Positions 7,808 through 15,886 of a DNA stretch of 64,000 bases are shown here, in pieces; position 1 is the stretch's first letter, and the number at the start of each line of letters is the position of its first letter. The notes below the pieces were generated by a model. The model had not been told where the DNA came from. It worked only from the letters and a program-made list of their open reading frames with translations, and did not search any database. A program made the translations under genes and the position numbers. The DNA is from a virus, in the IMG/VR virus record IMGVR_UViG_3300021091_003625, positions 1 through 64,000 of that record, one strand, 5' to 3'.

Positions 7808-9331
7808 ATGGTTAATTGTGTCATACTTTATGGTAACTCAGATTTTCCTACAGGGCCTAAAGCAGCCGGTCCATTTAGAATAGCGTCAGAATTAAGAGAT
7901 AACGGGTATACAGTACAGACGATAGATATAGCAATTTTTAAAAAGCTAGATAAAGACTTAAAAGATATTTTAACGAAGTTTGTAGGTGTAGAAACTTTGT
8001 GGATAGGTATAAGCGTAACATTTCTACATAAAATTTTAAGTTACCCTTTTAGTTTGCAATTAATAGATGATGAAAGATATAAATCGTTAAATTTTGAAAC
8101 ACTAGAAGAAGAAATACATAAACTTATTTCTTTCGTTAGATCAATAAATCCTAAAATCAAAATGATATATGGTGGAGCCAGAAATTACCGATTAGATAAA
8201 TTGGGGTTTATAAAATTTGAAAAATATGTCGATAAAGAAATTGTAGATTTTACAAACTGGTTGGCTGGAAAATCCAATAAAATAGACCTTCAATTTTATT
8301 CAAACCATATAGTCGGAAAAGAATTCGAAGGGTTTACAAAATCATCAATAAAATACACAAAATCAGATATAATTGATTCCAAAGACGTACTTCCATTAGA
8401 ACTATCCAGAGGATGTATTTTCAAATGCAAATTTTGTAGTTATCCTTTAAACGGTAAAACCAAAGGAGAATGGATTAAACAAAGCCATGTCTTAAAAGAA
8501 GAGTTAAAAAGGAATTATAATGACTTTGGCGTCACTAATTATTCCTTTACCGATGATACATACAATGATAGTGTAGACAAACTTAAAATTTTATATGACG
8601 AAGTTTATTCAAAACTTTCGTTTAAGATAAAATTTGCCACATACATAAGATTAGATTTATTAACAACTTTTCCAGAAACCTTAAAAATTCTTAAAGAGTC
8701 TGGATTAAAAAGTGCAGTTTGCGGAATAGAAAGTACCAATCCAAAATCTGCTAAGTCAATTGGAAAAGGAATGGATCCAAAAAGACAATTAGACTTTGTA
8801 AGAGAAATTAAACAGGACGTGTGGAAAGATATATTAATTTCTGGGAATTTTATAATCGGCTTGCCGCATGATACTAAAGAAACTATAGATGATTTTGAAT
8901 CATGGCTTTTAAGTTCAAGCAATCCATTAGATTATTGGTATGTTTTCCCGTTAGGAATATTTCCTTCTTATACGAAAAAATCATATTATCAATCAGAATT
9001 TGATTTAAATTATGAAAAATATGGATATGAGATTTTAGATTCATCTAGTGAATTTTGGAAGGTATCTGGTTGGGTCAATAAAAACACAGGATTAGATTAT
9101 GATTACTGCACTGCAAGATCAAAAGAGATTCGGCGTAAATCATCTTTTACGAATTGGAAATTTGGTGGTTGGCTATGGACTTTTTATCAAGAAATAGTTA
9201 ATGATTATGATATAACTAATCTCTCTCAATCAGAAATAATAAAAAAATATGATCTACTATCATTTCGAAATAATAAAGTAAATGATTACATAGATCAACT
9301 CAAGAATATCAATCACGTAATAGAAAAATAG
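7808..9331 (+). CDS. Radical SAM protein with B12-binding-like N-terminal domain
   Basis: This 507-residue protein has a CxxxCxxC cluster motif at Cys203, Cys207 and Cys210, in the context RGCIFKCKFCSYPL, which binds the [4Fe-4S] cluster that cleaves S-adenosylmethionine. The N-terminal 130 residues look like the Rossmann-type cobalamin-binding domain that precedes many such enzymes (GYTVQTIDIA, a WIGIS strand, then IKMIYGGA), although no DxHxxG motif is obvious. Later segments (GIES near 305 and GNFIIGLP) match the SAM barrel. Related enzymes methylate, rearrange or build rings. It is paralogous to the protein at 12974-14461. Confidence 0.8.
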   Translation: MVNCVILYGNSDFPTGPKAAGPFRIASELRDNGYTVQTIDIAIFKKLDKDLKDILTKFVGVETLWIGISVTFLHKILSYPFSLQLIDDERYKSLNFETLEEEIHKLISFVRSINPKIKMIYGGARNYRLDKLGFIKFEKYVDKEIVDFTNWLAGKSNKIDLQFYSNHIVGKEFEGFTKSSIKYTKSDIIDSKDVLPLELSRGCIFKCKFCSYPLNGKTKGEWIKQSHVLKEELKRNYNDFGVTNYSFTDDTYNDSVDKLKILYDEVYSKLSFKIKFATYIRLDLLTTFPETLKILKESGLKSAVCGIESTNPKSAKSIGKGMDPKRQLDFVREIKQDVWKDILISGNFIIGLPHDTKETIDDFESWLLSSSNPLDYWYVFPLGIFPSYTKKSYYQSEFDLNYEKYGYEILDSSSEFWKVSGWVNKNTGLDYDYCTARSKEIRRKSSFTNWKFGGWLWTFYQEIVNDYDITNLSQSEIIKKYDLLSFRNNKVNDYIDQLKNINHVIEK

Positions 9332-9839
9332 GATCAGGATCACATTTTACAGTGAGGCTTATTCTTGGAGAAAAATTTTCGTCCATTATTACCTGATGAG
9401 GTGTCATTACTTTAAATACAGTTGGCATATCCAGTACAAAATTATCCACTTCAACTGCAGATTCTTGATCACATAAAATAAATGGAAGTTTATTTTTTTG
9501 TACTATTTTAACATTAGGTCTGGCTTTAAAAAATTTGGTTTGACTATGCTCACAGTTTAAAATCGGAATATTAATCCTGGTCTTATATTCATAGGTATCA
9601 ATATGAACTAGACTATCACCATTTTTTATTGTTTTATATAAATTAAATCTAACCGGAGTCAAATTTAATTTTAAGAAAAAGTATAGAGTATCTGCACAGT
9701 GATCAATAACACTCTGTTTGTTTAATGGTATAAATCCGATAGTTTTATCATTTAAAATATCAGTATGGACTTTGAGATAGGTTAAAAGCTCAGATTGAAT
9801 ACTTTTTATATTCTTTATATTAATTTTTTTATAATTCAT
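9309..9839 (-). CDS. 2-oxoglutarate/Fe(II) oxygenase-like protein
   Basis: This 176-residue protein has a likely Fe(II) triad: His79-x-Asp81 (VHIDTY), His148 (TPHQVIM) and Arg159 in SPRISL for 2-oxoglutarate. It is clearly paralogous to the next minus-strand gene: both share a strand ending in PILN/PLLN, an (S/T)xTxFF/Y segment, PHxxIMxE and a C-terminal DPxxxL. Its ATG overlaps the stop of that upstream gene by 11 bp, so the two are co-transcribed. Substrate unknown. Confidence 0.55.
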   Translation of the reverse strand: MNYKKINIKNIKSIQSELLTYLKVHTDILNDKTIGFIPLNKQSVIDHCADTLYFFLKLNLTPVRFNLYKTIKNGDSLVHIDTYEYKTRINIPILNCEHSQTKFFKARPNVKIVQKNKLPFILCDQESAVEVDNFVLDMPTVFKVMTPHQVIMDENFSPRISLTVKCDPDPIFLLRD

Positions 9840-10374
9840 CTAGCATGTGGACAGGGTCATTTTTAAATTCTAGTGCCATAGTTATTCTCGGAGTATTTTT
9901 TTCATTCATGATAGTGTTATGAGGTACGCTTGTCCTCATTATCCATGGACCTTTAATAACAATACTATCTCTAGCCCTGTAATTATTTCCTGGTTTGTAG
10001 CTTTTTACCCCAGAATCGGGATTTATCCATTCAACTAGATCTGATGATTCATAAAATATTGTTCTTGTATTATGTGCATTTAACAAAGGAATCAATACTT
10101 TGGCAGATGGAGGAGATATGTCTGTATGTACAGGAGAATGCTTATTATTGTACATAATAAAAATTGATGCGAAATAAGGCTCCATATTCAGTTTAGAAAA
10201 TGCATCTAGTATAATCGGACAACAATTTAATAATTTATTAAAATTTAAAATATAATAACTTGCGTTATTCAATCTTCTATTATATATTTCGTCTATAGAT
10301 TTAACAAAATTAAGAGATTTTTCGGTTATTTCTTCAATGTTTGGGATCTCTAAATACTTGTAATATTTGCTCAT
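9829..10374 (-). CDS. 2-oxoglutarate/Fe(II) oxygenase-like protein
   Basis: This 181-residue protein has a putative triad His83-x-Asp85 (VHTDIS) and His152 (VPHNTIM), with Arg163 (TPRITM) as a candidate 2-oxoglutarate ligand. It is the first gene of a two-gene minus-strand unit with its paralogue at 9309-9839. It is short for the family, mostly the core barrel. Divergent to the gene at 10413. Confidence 0.6.
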   Translation of the reverse strand: MSKYYKYLEIPNIEEITEKSLNFVKSIDEIYNRRLNNASYYILNFNKLLNCCPIILDAFSKLNMEPYFASIFIMYNNKHSPVHTDISPPSAKVLIPLLNAHNTRTIFYESSDLVEWINPDSGVKSYKPGNNYRARDSIVIKGPWIMRTSVPHNTIMNEKNTPRITMALEFKNDPVHMLDEL

Positions 10375-10379
10375 AAATA
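10372..10379 (+). promoter_or_regulatory. Possible late promoter (CATAAATA)
   Basis: CATAAATA lies 33 nt before the ATG at 10413, overlapping the start codon of the divergent gene. The region is very AT-rich, so a chance match is possible. Confidence 0.3.
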
Positions 10380-10412
10380 TAATTTATCCTTATAATTTTA
10401 ATAATATGTAAA

Positions 10413-10907
10413 ATGATAAAAATTTTAAAAAACTTAGATAAAACAGCCATTGAAGAAATTCTACGTACTTACCAGACATTAGATTCACAAATCCAATGGC
10501 ACAGTTCTGTAAACTCGAAACAAACAAGCGTACAATTCAAAAAAGGAGAAGATCATTGGGCAAGTTCTGTTGGTCGGCAAACAGGGGCAGAAACTGACTA
10601 CGATCAATTAAATCCTTTTTTTAAGAATACAATTTTTGAAGATATCATAACAGAATATAATTTATATAGAAGTAGACTTATGTGGGTTTTACCTTATAGA
10701 TGTTATAGTTTTCATAGAGATAGACTTCCTCGAATACATGTTCCTATCATAACTAATGAAGAATGTTATTTTTTATTTAGGACCGGGGAAATAAGGCATT
10801 TAACTGTAGATAAAATATGGCTAACTGATACCAGGCTAGCACACACATTTATTAATACTTCTGACTATGAAAGATTGCATTTTGTTGGTGTAACTGCTGA
10901 TCAATAA
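10413..10907 (+). CDS. Aspartyl/asparaginyl beta-hydroxylase-like protein
   Basis: This 164-residue protein has His101-Arg-Asp103 in FHRDRLPRIHVPI and His144 in DTRLAHTFIN. This is the same layout as the C-terminal half of the protein at 5419 (WHRD ... WDTNVPHRV), but without its N-terminal extension. This supports a Fe(II)/2-oxoglutarate hydroxylase fold. It lies alone on the plus strand between two minus-strand genes and ends 1 nt before the converging SGNH gene. Confidence 0.6.
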   Translation: MIKILKNLDKTAIEEILRTYQTLDSQIQWHSSVNSKQTSVQFKKGEDHWASSVGRQTGAETDYDQLNPFFKNTIFEDIITEYNLYRSRLMWVLPYRCYSFHRDRLPRIHVPIITNEECYFLFRTGEIRHLTVDKIWLTDTRLAHTFINTSDYERLHFVGVTADQ

Positions 10908-10908
10908 T

Positions 10909-11631
10909 CTAATCTAACGTGCTTAATATTTTATCATGCACACACTTATGGGTATGCTTCCCAGGATGACTTAAATCTCTCGCAAAATCATTGTCTGCCC
11001 ATATTTCATTTGTAAAAACTTCATTAGAATTGTAAGTCTTAAATTTAATTCGATATGAATTGCATATATTTTCAATCGCTAATATGTTCTTCTTTTGATT
11101 GAGGAAAGAATTATTATTGTTCAGCAACCACGTTTTATAAAATCCATTATTCAAATATTCCGATTTTTCGTGCCTAAAAAATAGCACATCTTCATCATCC
11201 CAGAGTTCTAATCTAGTTGGTTCTGGACTAAGACAAATTACTATCTTTGGTAATAACTTCGCTATGTAATAATATGCAAGTCTAAATGAAGTATCATTAG
11301 AACTTGCACCCAGAGCTAGATTATAATATTTCATATTTAGGGATTTAGATAACTGATAAGCATATACTTCTTCTAATTGTAATCCGGTTCCAAATGTTAA
11401 ACTACAGCCCAAAAATAATATTGAATTTCTATCGTGAGAGAACTCGTCTGATCGAAATCCTTCATTATTAAAATTATAATAAATTTTTTTTTCTAGCCAA
11501 CCGTTGACCGCTAATAAATTTCTATTTTTTTGCAAATTACGAACGAATCTTTCCTTCGTATCAAATAATTCCCATTCTTGTGTGGTCCCAGAAAAAATTT
11601 TCCAAGGATGACTATTTAACGGAATTTCCAT
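10909..11631 (-). CDS. SGNH/GDSL-type hydrolase-like protein
   Basis: This 240-residue protein shows the ordered SGNH blocks: GCSLTFG with nucleophile Ser77, a GASSND block with the Gly/Asn oxyanion residues, and RDLSHPGKH near the C-terminus supplying the Asp-x-x-His pair. SGNH enzymes deacylate or deacetylate lipids, sugars and glycans. No signal peptide is seen, so it should act in the cytoplasm. A late promoter of the form CATAAATA lies exactly 5 nt before the ATG, predicting a leaderless transcript. A role in acyl-group editing beside the desaturases and GNATs is inference. Confidence 0.65.
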   Translation of the reverse strand: MEIPLNSHPWKIFSGTTQEWELFDTKERFVRNLQKNRNLLAVNGWLEKKIYYNFNNEGFRSDEFSHDRNSILFLGCSLTFGTGLQLEEVYAYQLSKSLNMKYYNLALGASSNDTSFRLAYYYIAKLLPKIVICLSPEPTRLELWDDEDVLFFRHEKSEYLNNGFYKTWLLNNNNSFLNQKKNILAIENICNSYRIKFKTYNSNEVFTNEIWADNDFARDLSHPGKHTHKCVHDKILSTLD

Positions 11632-11636
11632 AAGCG

Positions 11637-11644
11637 TATTTATG
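11637..11644 (-). promoter_or_regulatory. Late promoter, minus strand, leaderless arrangement
   Basis: The minus strand reads CATAAATA, then 5 nt, then the ATG of the SGNH gene. It is divergent to the similar promoter at 11658-11665. Confidence 0.5.
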
Positions 11645-11657
11645 GTCGAAGTTTATC

Positions 11658-11665
11658 AATAAATA
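11658..11665 (+). promoter_or_regulatory. Late promoter, plus strand, leaderless arrangement
   Basis: AATAAATA is followed by 5 nt and the ATG at 11671. The predicted +1 is the A of the start codon. No Shine-Dalgarno sequence is present. Confidence 0.5.
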
Positions 11666-11670
11666 TAGTT

Positions 11671-12306
11671 ATGGACGATATTTTGTTCGCTAAAATCATT
11701 TTTCCAGATTTAAACAAAGAAAAATCTACATACGAAATTATGAAGATTGATAAATCTTATTGGTTTTGGGATCCCTATAGAGCAACCAATATGCTTTCAC
11801 TAATGACAAAAAATCCTGTCCCCGGACCATTTGGAACTAAAAATAATCTACAAGGAGAATTTCAATGGTTGGCTTATACTCCCCCAGTGATAATAGATTG
11901 GTTTGAAACATACGTTTTTCCGTGGATGGGAACTAAAACCAGAATTATGGCACTGCTTACAAACCAGAAATCTAAAAATTTAGAACATGTAGATTGTGAT
12001 AAAAATTCGATCTTCACAAAACAACATAAATTTAGAATAGTTTTAAAAGGAAAAACAGAAACACTGTATTTTAAAACTGATAAGCATGATGTGTATGTTC
12101 CAAATATTACATCACCATTTTTAATGGACGGAAGTTGGCCTCACGGAATGAATAACTTCGACGATGATTATAAGTTGACTATAGCAGCCGGAGCTCCTTG
12201 GGTGGGTAACGATTCATACACCAACATAGAAATTTTAATGAAGAGATCAGAATTCGTTTTCCCAGAGGATTACAAAATTTATTTCAAAAAGGAATTTTCT
12301 ACGTGA
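11671..12306 (+). CDS. Putative 2-oxoglutarate oxygenase-like protein
   Basis: This 211-residue protein has His106-x-Asp108 (EHVDCD) and His158 in WPHGMNN, at the spacing expected for the Fe(II) facial triad in a double-stranded beta-helix. The rest of the sequence is not recognised, so the assignment is tentative. It overlaps the next gene by 4 nt (GTGA), which indicates an operon with the GNAT-like protein, the second radical SAM enzyme, the DUF2061 protein and the third PP-loop protein. Confidence 0.45.
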   Translation: MDDILFAKIIFPDLNKEKSTYEIMKIDKSYWFWDPYRATNMLSLMTKNPVPGPFGTKNNLQGEFQWLAYTPPVIIDWFETYVFPWMGTKTRIMALLTNQKSKNLEHVDCDKNSIFTKQHKFRIVLKGKTETLYFKTDKHDVYVPNITSPFLMDGSWPHGMNNFDDDYKLTIAAGAPWVGNDSYTNIEILMKRSEFVFPEDYKIYFKKEFST

Positions 12307-12971
12307 ATGATTTTATCTTAAAAACTTATGACAATTTAACGATCCAAGATAAAGAATTTTTTTTTAATTTTTGCCGAGATGCTTCGAAAGAAACGGAAAA
12401 ATCGGCGTCTGTTAATATGTGGGCTAGAAATACCTTTGTTAAACCATGGACTCTGGGATATCGATTAGAATCTACTAATGAATTTAAAGAACCGAATGGA
12501 AAATTTTATATTCTATACAATAACAACGAAGTAATTGGATGTAGCGGTATACATGTAAGCGAATTTCATCCTTTGATATTTTCGGCTGGAGTAAGGACTT
12601 GGATCAAAAAAGAGTATAGGAATCAATCTATTAACAAAAAATATTTTTTCCCAGAACAACGATCTTGGGCTATAAAGAAAGAAGCAAAAATAATATTTCT
12701 GTCATTTAATGAGTATAATAAAAATTTAATACAGGTTTTTAAAAGAAATAGATTAGGCGAAAATAAAGAAAGAGTTACAAATAGAAATAAAAATGACCTA
12801 TTCAGTAATGGACTTAAAATAATCGATTTTCCGCTGATTATTAATCAAACAAAGCAATGGATATGTTACGAAATTATAGATGAAGATTTTGATTACGATT
12901 GGACTCGACTTGCGTACTCAGATGATAGAAAAGAACAAATTTATACAAAAGATCTTTCAAAAAGATTTTAA
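12303..12971 (+). CDS. GNAT-like acetyltransferase
   Basis: This 222-residue protein starts with GTG at 12303, in a GTGA overlap with the previous stop; no better in-frame ATG is close. Residues 75-150 look like a GNAT core: a strand with VIGCSGIHVS, then VRTWIKKEYRNQSINKKYF in the acetyl-CoA loop position, then IIFLSFNEYNKNLI. The canonical Gly-x-Gly is not clear, so activity is uncertain. It ends 2 nt before the radical SAM gene. Confidence 0.5.
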   Translation: MNDFILKTYDNLTIQDKEFFFNFCRDASKETEKSASVNMWARNTFVKPWTLGYRLESTNEFKEPNGKFYILYNNNEVIGCSGIHVSEFHPLIFSAGVRTWIKKEYRNQSINKKYFFPEQRSWAIKKEAKIIFLSFNEYNKNLIQVFKRNRLGENKERVTNRNKNDLFSNGLKIIDFPLIINQTKQWICYEIIDEDFDYDWTRLAYSDDRKEQIYTKDLSKRF

Positions 12972-12973
12972 AA

Positions 12974-14461
12974 ATGGCAGAAATAGTATTGTTTACATGT
13001 ATAGAAAGTGGAGGATTTTTCCGGAGTATCGGAGCTTATCAAATAGCTAATGCGTTAAGACAACAAGGCTATACAGTACAGGTAGTTGATTGGTTATCTA
13101 CTATTATTTCCAAAAATAATAGCATTTTCCTTAATATATTAGAAAAATATGTATCAAAAGATACCTTATGGATCGGGTTTAGCACTACTTTTTTCTTTCA
13201 TAAACCTAAAAAGAATTCAAATAAAATTAATAAAATCGATGAAACATTTAAAAACAATATTTTTGATAACAAACAAATTACCGAGATTAAAGATTACGTT
13301 TATTCAATATCTCCAAAATGTAAATTTGTTCTAGGGGGCGGCAGAGCATATATAGAAGATACTTCCGGACTAATAGATGTTTTTATTTTAGGATATGCAG
13401 ATCAATCAGTAATAGAATTCACCAGATTTTGTCAAAACAAAAATCCATTTTTCCAATATAATTTATCCAAAGGAAAAATGATAATAAACAATGATACAAA
13501 GGCAGTTAATTATGATTTTTCAAATTCCAAATTCAGTTGGCATGATTCGGATCATATAAATTTTATGGAAGCTCTGCCAATAGAAATTTCTAGGGGATGT
13601 ATATTCAACTGTAGTTATTGTTCGTATCCGTTAAACGGTAAAAAGAAATTAGATTATATTAAAAATCCGGAAATATTAACAGAACTATTTCTTTCAAATT
13701 ACGAAAAATACCAGACTACAAATTATGTTTATTTAGACGATACACACAACGACAGCACTGAGAAATTAGAACTACTATTTAATAAAGTTTATTCTAAATT
13801 ACCGTTTAAAATTAAATTTTGTACCTACCTTAGATTAGACTTACTGAATGCTCATCCAGAAACTATTGAATTATTGTTATCAAGTGGATTAGTAAGTTGT
13901 TTTTTTGGCATAGAAAGTTTAAATTATGAATCTAACCGAGTTATCGGTAAAGGCATTAAACAAGATAAAATTATTTCCACTTTGCAAAAAATAAAAGACG
14001 TATGGAAAGAAGATGTTAGGACTGAGGGAGGATTCATAATAGGATTGCCAAACGATTCTGTCGAATCAGTTAAATCATGGGTGTCTACTTTAGAAAATGA
14101 AAATTTATTACATAGTTATAGATTTCATTCTTTAGGAATTAATCAAGTTTTTAAACAGAAACCATGGTCAAGCAAATTTGATCAAGATCCTATAAAATAT
14201 GGTTACAAAATGTTACCAAACAATCATTGGATTAATAATAAAGGTATGACGTCGTTTCAAGCATGGCAAATTTATATAGAATTAGAAAAAAGGCTAGGCA
14301 ATAAACTTCCATGGACTGGTATTTTTGATTTCCATAATCTAGGTGCAAATTTTGAAGAATGTTTTGTCAGTGATAGAATAGAAATGTATAAAAAATATTA
14401 TAACAATAAAATAGAACTATATAGTAGTTACTTAAGGAAACTGTTACATGAACAAATTTAA
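12974..14461 (+). CDS. Radical SAM protein, paralogue of the 7808 gene
   Basis: This 495-residue protein has the cluster motif at Cys209, Cys213 and Cys216 (RGCIFNCSYCSYPLNGK), nearly the same as in the protein at 7808-9331. Both also share a B12-binding-like N-terminal domain and the GIES and GFIIGLP barrel segments. The two differ enough to suggest separate substrates. The last codons overlap the DUF2061 gene (ATG at 14448). The need for an intact [4Fe-4S] cluster fits with the phage's own IscU and IscA. Confidence 0.8.
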   Translation: MAEIVLFTCIESGGFFRSIGAYQIANALRQQGYTVQVVDWLSTIISKNNSIFLNILEKYVSKDTLWIGFSTTFFFHKPKKNSNKINKIDETFKNNIFDNKQITEIKDYVYSISPKCKFVLGGGRAYIEDTSGLIDVFILGYADQSVIEFTRFCQNKNPFFQYNLSKGKMIINNDTKAVNYDFSNSKFSWHDSDHINFMEALPIEISRGCIFNCSYCSYPLNGKKKLDYIKNPEILTELFLSNYEKYQTTNYVYLDDTHNDSTEKLELLFNKVYSKLPFKIKFCTYLRLDLLNAHPETIELLLSSGLVSCFFGIESLNYESNRVIGKGIKQDKIISTLQKIKDVWKEDVRTEGGFIIGLPNDSVESVKSWVSTLENENLLHSYRFHSLGINQVFKQKPWSSKFDQDPIKYGYKMLPNNHWINNKGMTSFQAWQIYIELEKRLGNKLPWTGIFDFHNLGANFEECFVSDRIEMYKKYYNNKIELYSSYLRKLLHEQI

Positions 14462-14906
14462 AGAAAATCACTTGCGAACTATATCTAAGGTTATTTCTTG
14501 GAGAGTTCTTATAACAATCAGCCATATGGTTAATGCATTCATAGTAACAGGAAGTCTGCTAATGGGTGTTAAGATAGCAGGACTTGCCTTGGTAATTAAC
14601 AGTGCTTTGTTCTGGATCCATGAACGTGCATGGAACATTTTTCAGTGGAATCGTCGAGAGAACGAAAAATTAAATTTCGCAGAAGGCCATCCGAGATCTA
14701 TTTCTAAAGTAGTATCTTGGAGAATTTTGATCACCGTAAGCAATTTCGTGATTCCATTTGTCATGACCGGTAGTTGGGGACAGGCTGCGCTATTTGCGGG
14801 AATGGCTACTGTAGTCAATATCATTCTATATTGGAGCCATGAAAGGATTTGGAATCGCATAAAATGGGGGAAATCTGTAGAAACAAATATATCATACATA
14901 TCATAA
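14448..14906 (+). CDS. DUF2061 membrane protein, internally duplicated
   Basis: This 152-residue protein has two tandem copies (about residues 8-66 and 79-142) of the DUF2061 pattern: R-x-IsKvvSWR-I/VLIT, a hydrophobic helix with a FIVTGS/FVMTGS motif, a second hydrophobic helix, and a WIHERAWN/WSHERIWN ending. Four membrane helices are expected. The family's biochemical role is not established. In bacteria it is found in inner-membrane contexts, sometimes fused to sulfate-assimilation enzymes. Coupled by overlap to the radical SAM gene and 2 nt before the PP-loop gene. Confidence 0.8.
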   Translation: MNKFKENHLRTISKVISWRVLITISHMVNAFIVTGSLLMGVKIAGLALVINSALFWIHERAWNIFQWNRRENEKLNFAEGHPRSISKVVSWRILITVSNFVIPFVMTGSWGQAALFAGMATVVNIILYWSHERIWNRIKWGKSVETNISYIS

Positions 14907-14908
14907 AA

Positions 14909-15841
14909 ATGAATGAAATAGTTGATTATGGCATTAATTTTGGTTTTGATAATAATAAATTTTTTGTGGATTATATCTCGTGCGGGTCAGACATTGGAAA
15001 TTATAGGGAAGAATTTAAAAAACGTGCAGTAGAATTATCTAAAGCAAGCAAAAAAATATTGTTAGGATTAAGTTCTGGGCTAGATAGTCAAGCAGTATTA
15101 CATAGCTTTTTTGAGCAAGGCATTAAAATCGAATGTGCATTTTTATATCAACCTAAATTTAATGAAATAGAATACAATCAATTAAAAATTGTTGCTAAAA
15201 AGTATAACATAAATCCTATTATTATAGAACTTGATCCTAATAACATTAAAGAAGAAATATTAGATCACTATAATCAAACAGGAATCCCTCCTAATCAACT
15301 GATACACAAAAAATTTCTACAACAATTACCAGAAGACTACGATTTTGTTCAAGGAGTACACGGTCCTGACATTTTTTATAGGAACAATACTTGGTATTCC
15401 CTAGATTGTGCAGATTCTATGGAAATTTCTAGGCTGAGAGGGTTCGGTATGCTGGAAAGGAAAGGAAAAATAATATGTTGGGAAAGGACTGGTTCTATAT
15501 TATTAAGTATTTTAACAGATCATATTACTACATCATTTATGTATTCGTATAACTATATCGCCAGTAACCATCTAAAAACTACAGGAAAAGAAATTAACTT
15601 TATGAAAGATCACTGGGATATCTACATCAAACCCTTTCTATATGGAAAATATTGGAAAAATGAGTTAGAATATTTTCCTAAATATCAAGGGTGTGAAGGT
15701 ATTGATTATGTCATAGACGGACCAAAACACAATTATAGGAAAAATCGTGTAGTTATAAAATACGATGCATTAATAAAACATCTTAAAAATCCTAAAGGAA
15801 CAATTAAAAGAATTTATGAGTTTGAAGAAAATAAAAAATAA
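14909..15841 (+). CDS. PP-loop ATP pyrophosphatase, third copy
   Basis: This 310-residue protein has the loop SSGLDS at residues 55-60 after KKILLGL. The first residue of the classic SGGxDS is retained, while the second Gly is replaced by Ser. The start at 14909 is chosen because it follows the previous stop by 2 nt; an upstream in-frame ATG at 14849 would overlap DUF2061 by 58 bp. The N-terminus aligns with the protein at 4535 (a Gly-x-Asn-Phe segment, Gly-x-Tyr-x-Glu-Glu). This is the last gene of the AT-rich island, followed by the tRNA-like element. Confidence 0.65.
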   Translation: MNEIVDYGINFGFDNNKFFVDYISCGSDIGNYREEFKKRAVELSKASKKILLGLSSGLDSQAVLHSFFEQGIKIECAFLYQPKFNEIEYNQLKIVAKKYNINPIIIELDPNNIKEEILDHYNQTGIPPNQLIHKKFLQQLPEDYDFVQGVHGPDIFYRNNTWYSLDCADSMEISRLRGFGMLERKGKIICWERTGSILLSILTDHITTSFMYSYNYIASNHLKTTGKEINFMKDHWDIYIKPFLYGKYWKNELEYFPKYQGCEGIDYVIDGPKHNYRKNRVVIKYDALIKHLKNPKGTIKRIYEFEENKK

Positions 15842-15886
15842 CAATTTTCCATTGATTTTTAACTTGACTGAATATAAACTAAAAAC

